This document shows, piece after piece, positions 37,153 through 37,325 of a stretch of 37,325 nt of DNA. The stretch comes from Chrysochromulina tobinii (lineage: Eukaryota > Haptophyta > Prymnesiales > Chrysochromulinaceae): NCBI GenBank assembly GCA_001275005.1, contig JWZX01003190.1, positions 1 through 37,325 on the forward strand. The letters are read 5' to 3'. Made by a program: the position numbers and the translations under genes. The notes beneath the pieces were generated by a model, which made no database searches, was not told the DNA's origin, and was given only the letters and a program-made list of their open reading frames with translations. How positions within the stretch are numbered: position 1 is the first letter of the stretch; every line of letters starts with the position of its first letter.

Positions 37153-37325
37153 TATCCTGCGCGCTGCTACGGCCGCCGGCAGTGCCACTGCTGCCCTCGC
37201 CGCGCGCCGCCTCGTCGGTTTCGTGAACGGCTTCAACTCCCGACTGGCCTGCGCCTGCCAGATCGCTCTCGTCGACATCGTCCTCCTCCTCCTCCTCCTC
37301 CTCCTCCTCCTCCTCCTCCTCCTCT
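34604..37325 (-). CDS. FCP1-like CTD phosphatase with BRCT domain (5' partial)
   Basis: Exons on the minus strand: beyond 37325 to about 36695, about 36474 to 35209, and 34906-34604. The middle-last junction is certain (VYAE|VLPSSTHM, phase 0). The first junction is GAGTGC|GTGGAC to an acceptor at 36475 or 36485, not settled. FCP1-type enzymes dephosphorylate the RNA polymerase II CTD. Seen: FEMRLRPGVHEFLGQMADLF, VHLYTMGSREC, HYLDPKHEIF and the HAD acidic motif ELVLIVDDSPIAW. A low-complexity stretch of about 230 residues follows, then a C-terminal BRCT domain (LLSGVACTFVGPSSLLFVDG, LLDARWLLDSISHW). The catalytic DxDxT start is outside the window, upstream of poly-Glu and poly-Gln tracts. An active phosphatase therefore cannot be confirmed here. 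Confidence 0.85.
34881..35208. repeat. Repeat-built intron 2 of the FCP1-like gene
   Basis: A 78-bp unit starts at 34881, 34959 and 35037 and contains the 3' splice site plus the first 26 bases of the last exon. Acceptor copies therefore exist at 34907 (used), 34985 and 35063. A 28-bp unit (CGATGAGGAAGCACTCAGAG plus GTCATCAG) is repeated at 35091 and 35119. GGTCGAGCTGGGG recurs five times, including at the donor (35208 side) and in the exon. Confidence 0.95.
35813..35860 (-). repeat. 24-bp in-frame tandem duplication
   Basis: Two exact units, with CCTCCCTGGCTGAGTGCATG as the + strand core, encode THALSQGG twice in the disordered middle of the FCP1-like protein. A larger duplicated block (SPLMASSTA / SPLIMAPSTA) surrounds it. 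Confidence 0.9.
36485..36712. repeat. Repeat-built intron 1 of the FCP1-like gene
   Basis: The exon end and donor (ATGGGCTCGCGCGAGTGC|GTG on the gene strand, 36712-36692) recur unchanged 72 bp into the intron (36640-36620). A second array of three degenerate units (GGCGCCATGGTGAGCACTAT, then GCCGGGAGG) fills 36513-36590. A 22-bp block at 36641-36662 matches intron 2 at 21 of 22 positions. Confidence 0.93.
37076..37153 (-). repeat. CAG trinucleotide repeat encoding poly-Gln
   Basis: About 25 consecutive CTG triplets on the + strand (one CTG replaced by TTG) are read as CAG/CAA on the gene strand in the FCP1-like frame (SSAQDRQQQ...QQPATSFGS). The purity suggests a polymorphic microsatellite. 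Confidence 0.93.
37279..37325 (-). repeat. GAG trinucleotide repeat encoding poly-Glu, cut by the window end
   Basis: A pure CTC run on the + strand extends to the last base. In the FCP1-like frame it is GAG, followed by DDVDESDLAGAGQSGVEAVH. The frame is open to the window edge, so the gene continues beyond it. Confidence 0.9.

Overview
This is a GC-rich nuclear segment of a unicellular eukaryote. It is probably a marine alga of the haptophyte type, but that placement is inference from style and not proof. The evidence for a eukaryote is direct: GT-AG introns, a cytosolic ribosomal protein gene (RPL38), COPI beta, ER glucosidase II beta, an LRP-chaperone (MESD) domain protein, an FCP1-type phosphatase and an A20/AN1 zinc-finger protein. 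The algal leaning comes from the strongly G/C third codon positions, long Ala/Gly/Gln/Glu-rich insertions in proteins, a bestrophin channel, an Orai-like channel and very compact gene spacing. No CRISPR, operon, tRNA or rRNA was seen.

Layout: A20/AN1 protein (+, 508-1098); TcdA-type tRNA t6A dehydratase (-, 1746-3431, one intron); bestrophin (+, 3565-5259), divergent from TcdA across 133 bp; MESD-like ER protein (+, 5843-6565); unknown multi-pass membrane protein (-, 6959-7639); a gene-poor 2-kb stretch with a foldback/MITE-like element (8519-8810) between two diverged copies of a promoter/short-ORF segment; IQ-motif coiled-coil protein (+, 9604-10323); giant glycosyltransferase with a WSC domain (+, 10838-15199, one intron); RPL38 (-, 15687-16551, two introns, rebuilt here from short exons); METTL21/FAM86-like methyltransferase (+, about 16751-17890); small unknown protein (+, 18069-18509); seven-repeat WD40 protein made by exon-intron amplification (+, 19410-20863); 2OG-Fe(II) oxygenase (+, 21247-23441); Orai-like channel fused to a PH domain (-, 23951-25212); unknown 508-residue protein (+, 25575-27101); COPI beta (-, 27854-30688); glucosidase II beta (+, 30968-33688, two introns); FCP1-like phosphatase with BRCT (-, 34604 to beyond 37325).

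The genes do not form a pathway, although several serve the secretory system (COPI beta, glucosidase II beta, MESD, glycosyltransferase). Many neighbours are divergent pairs with short shared upstream regions, or convergent pairs.

The most striking signal is in the introns. In several genes the two splice junctions of an intron lie in a direct repeat, exon-intron junctions are tandemly copied inside the intron, and the introns are filled with short tandem repeats carrying CTGAT/CTGAC, which resembles a branch-point sequence. The two introns of the FCP1-like gene share a near-identical 3' module. The deeply conserved RPL38 gene shows none of this. Together this looks like recent intron creation and growth by local duplication. 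The WD40 gene shows the same process acting on whole exon+intron units of about 195 bp.
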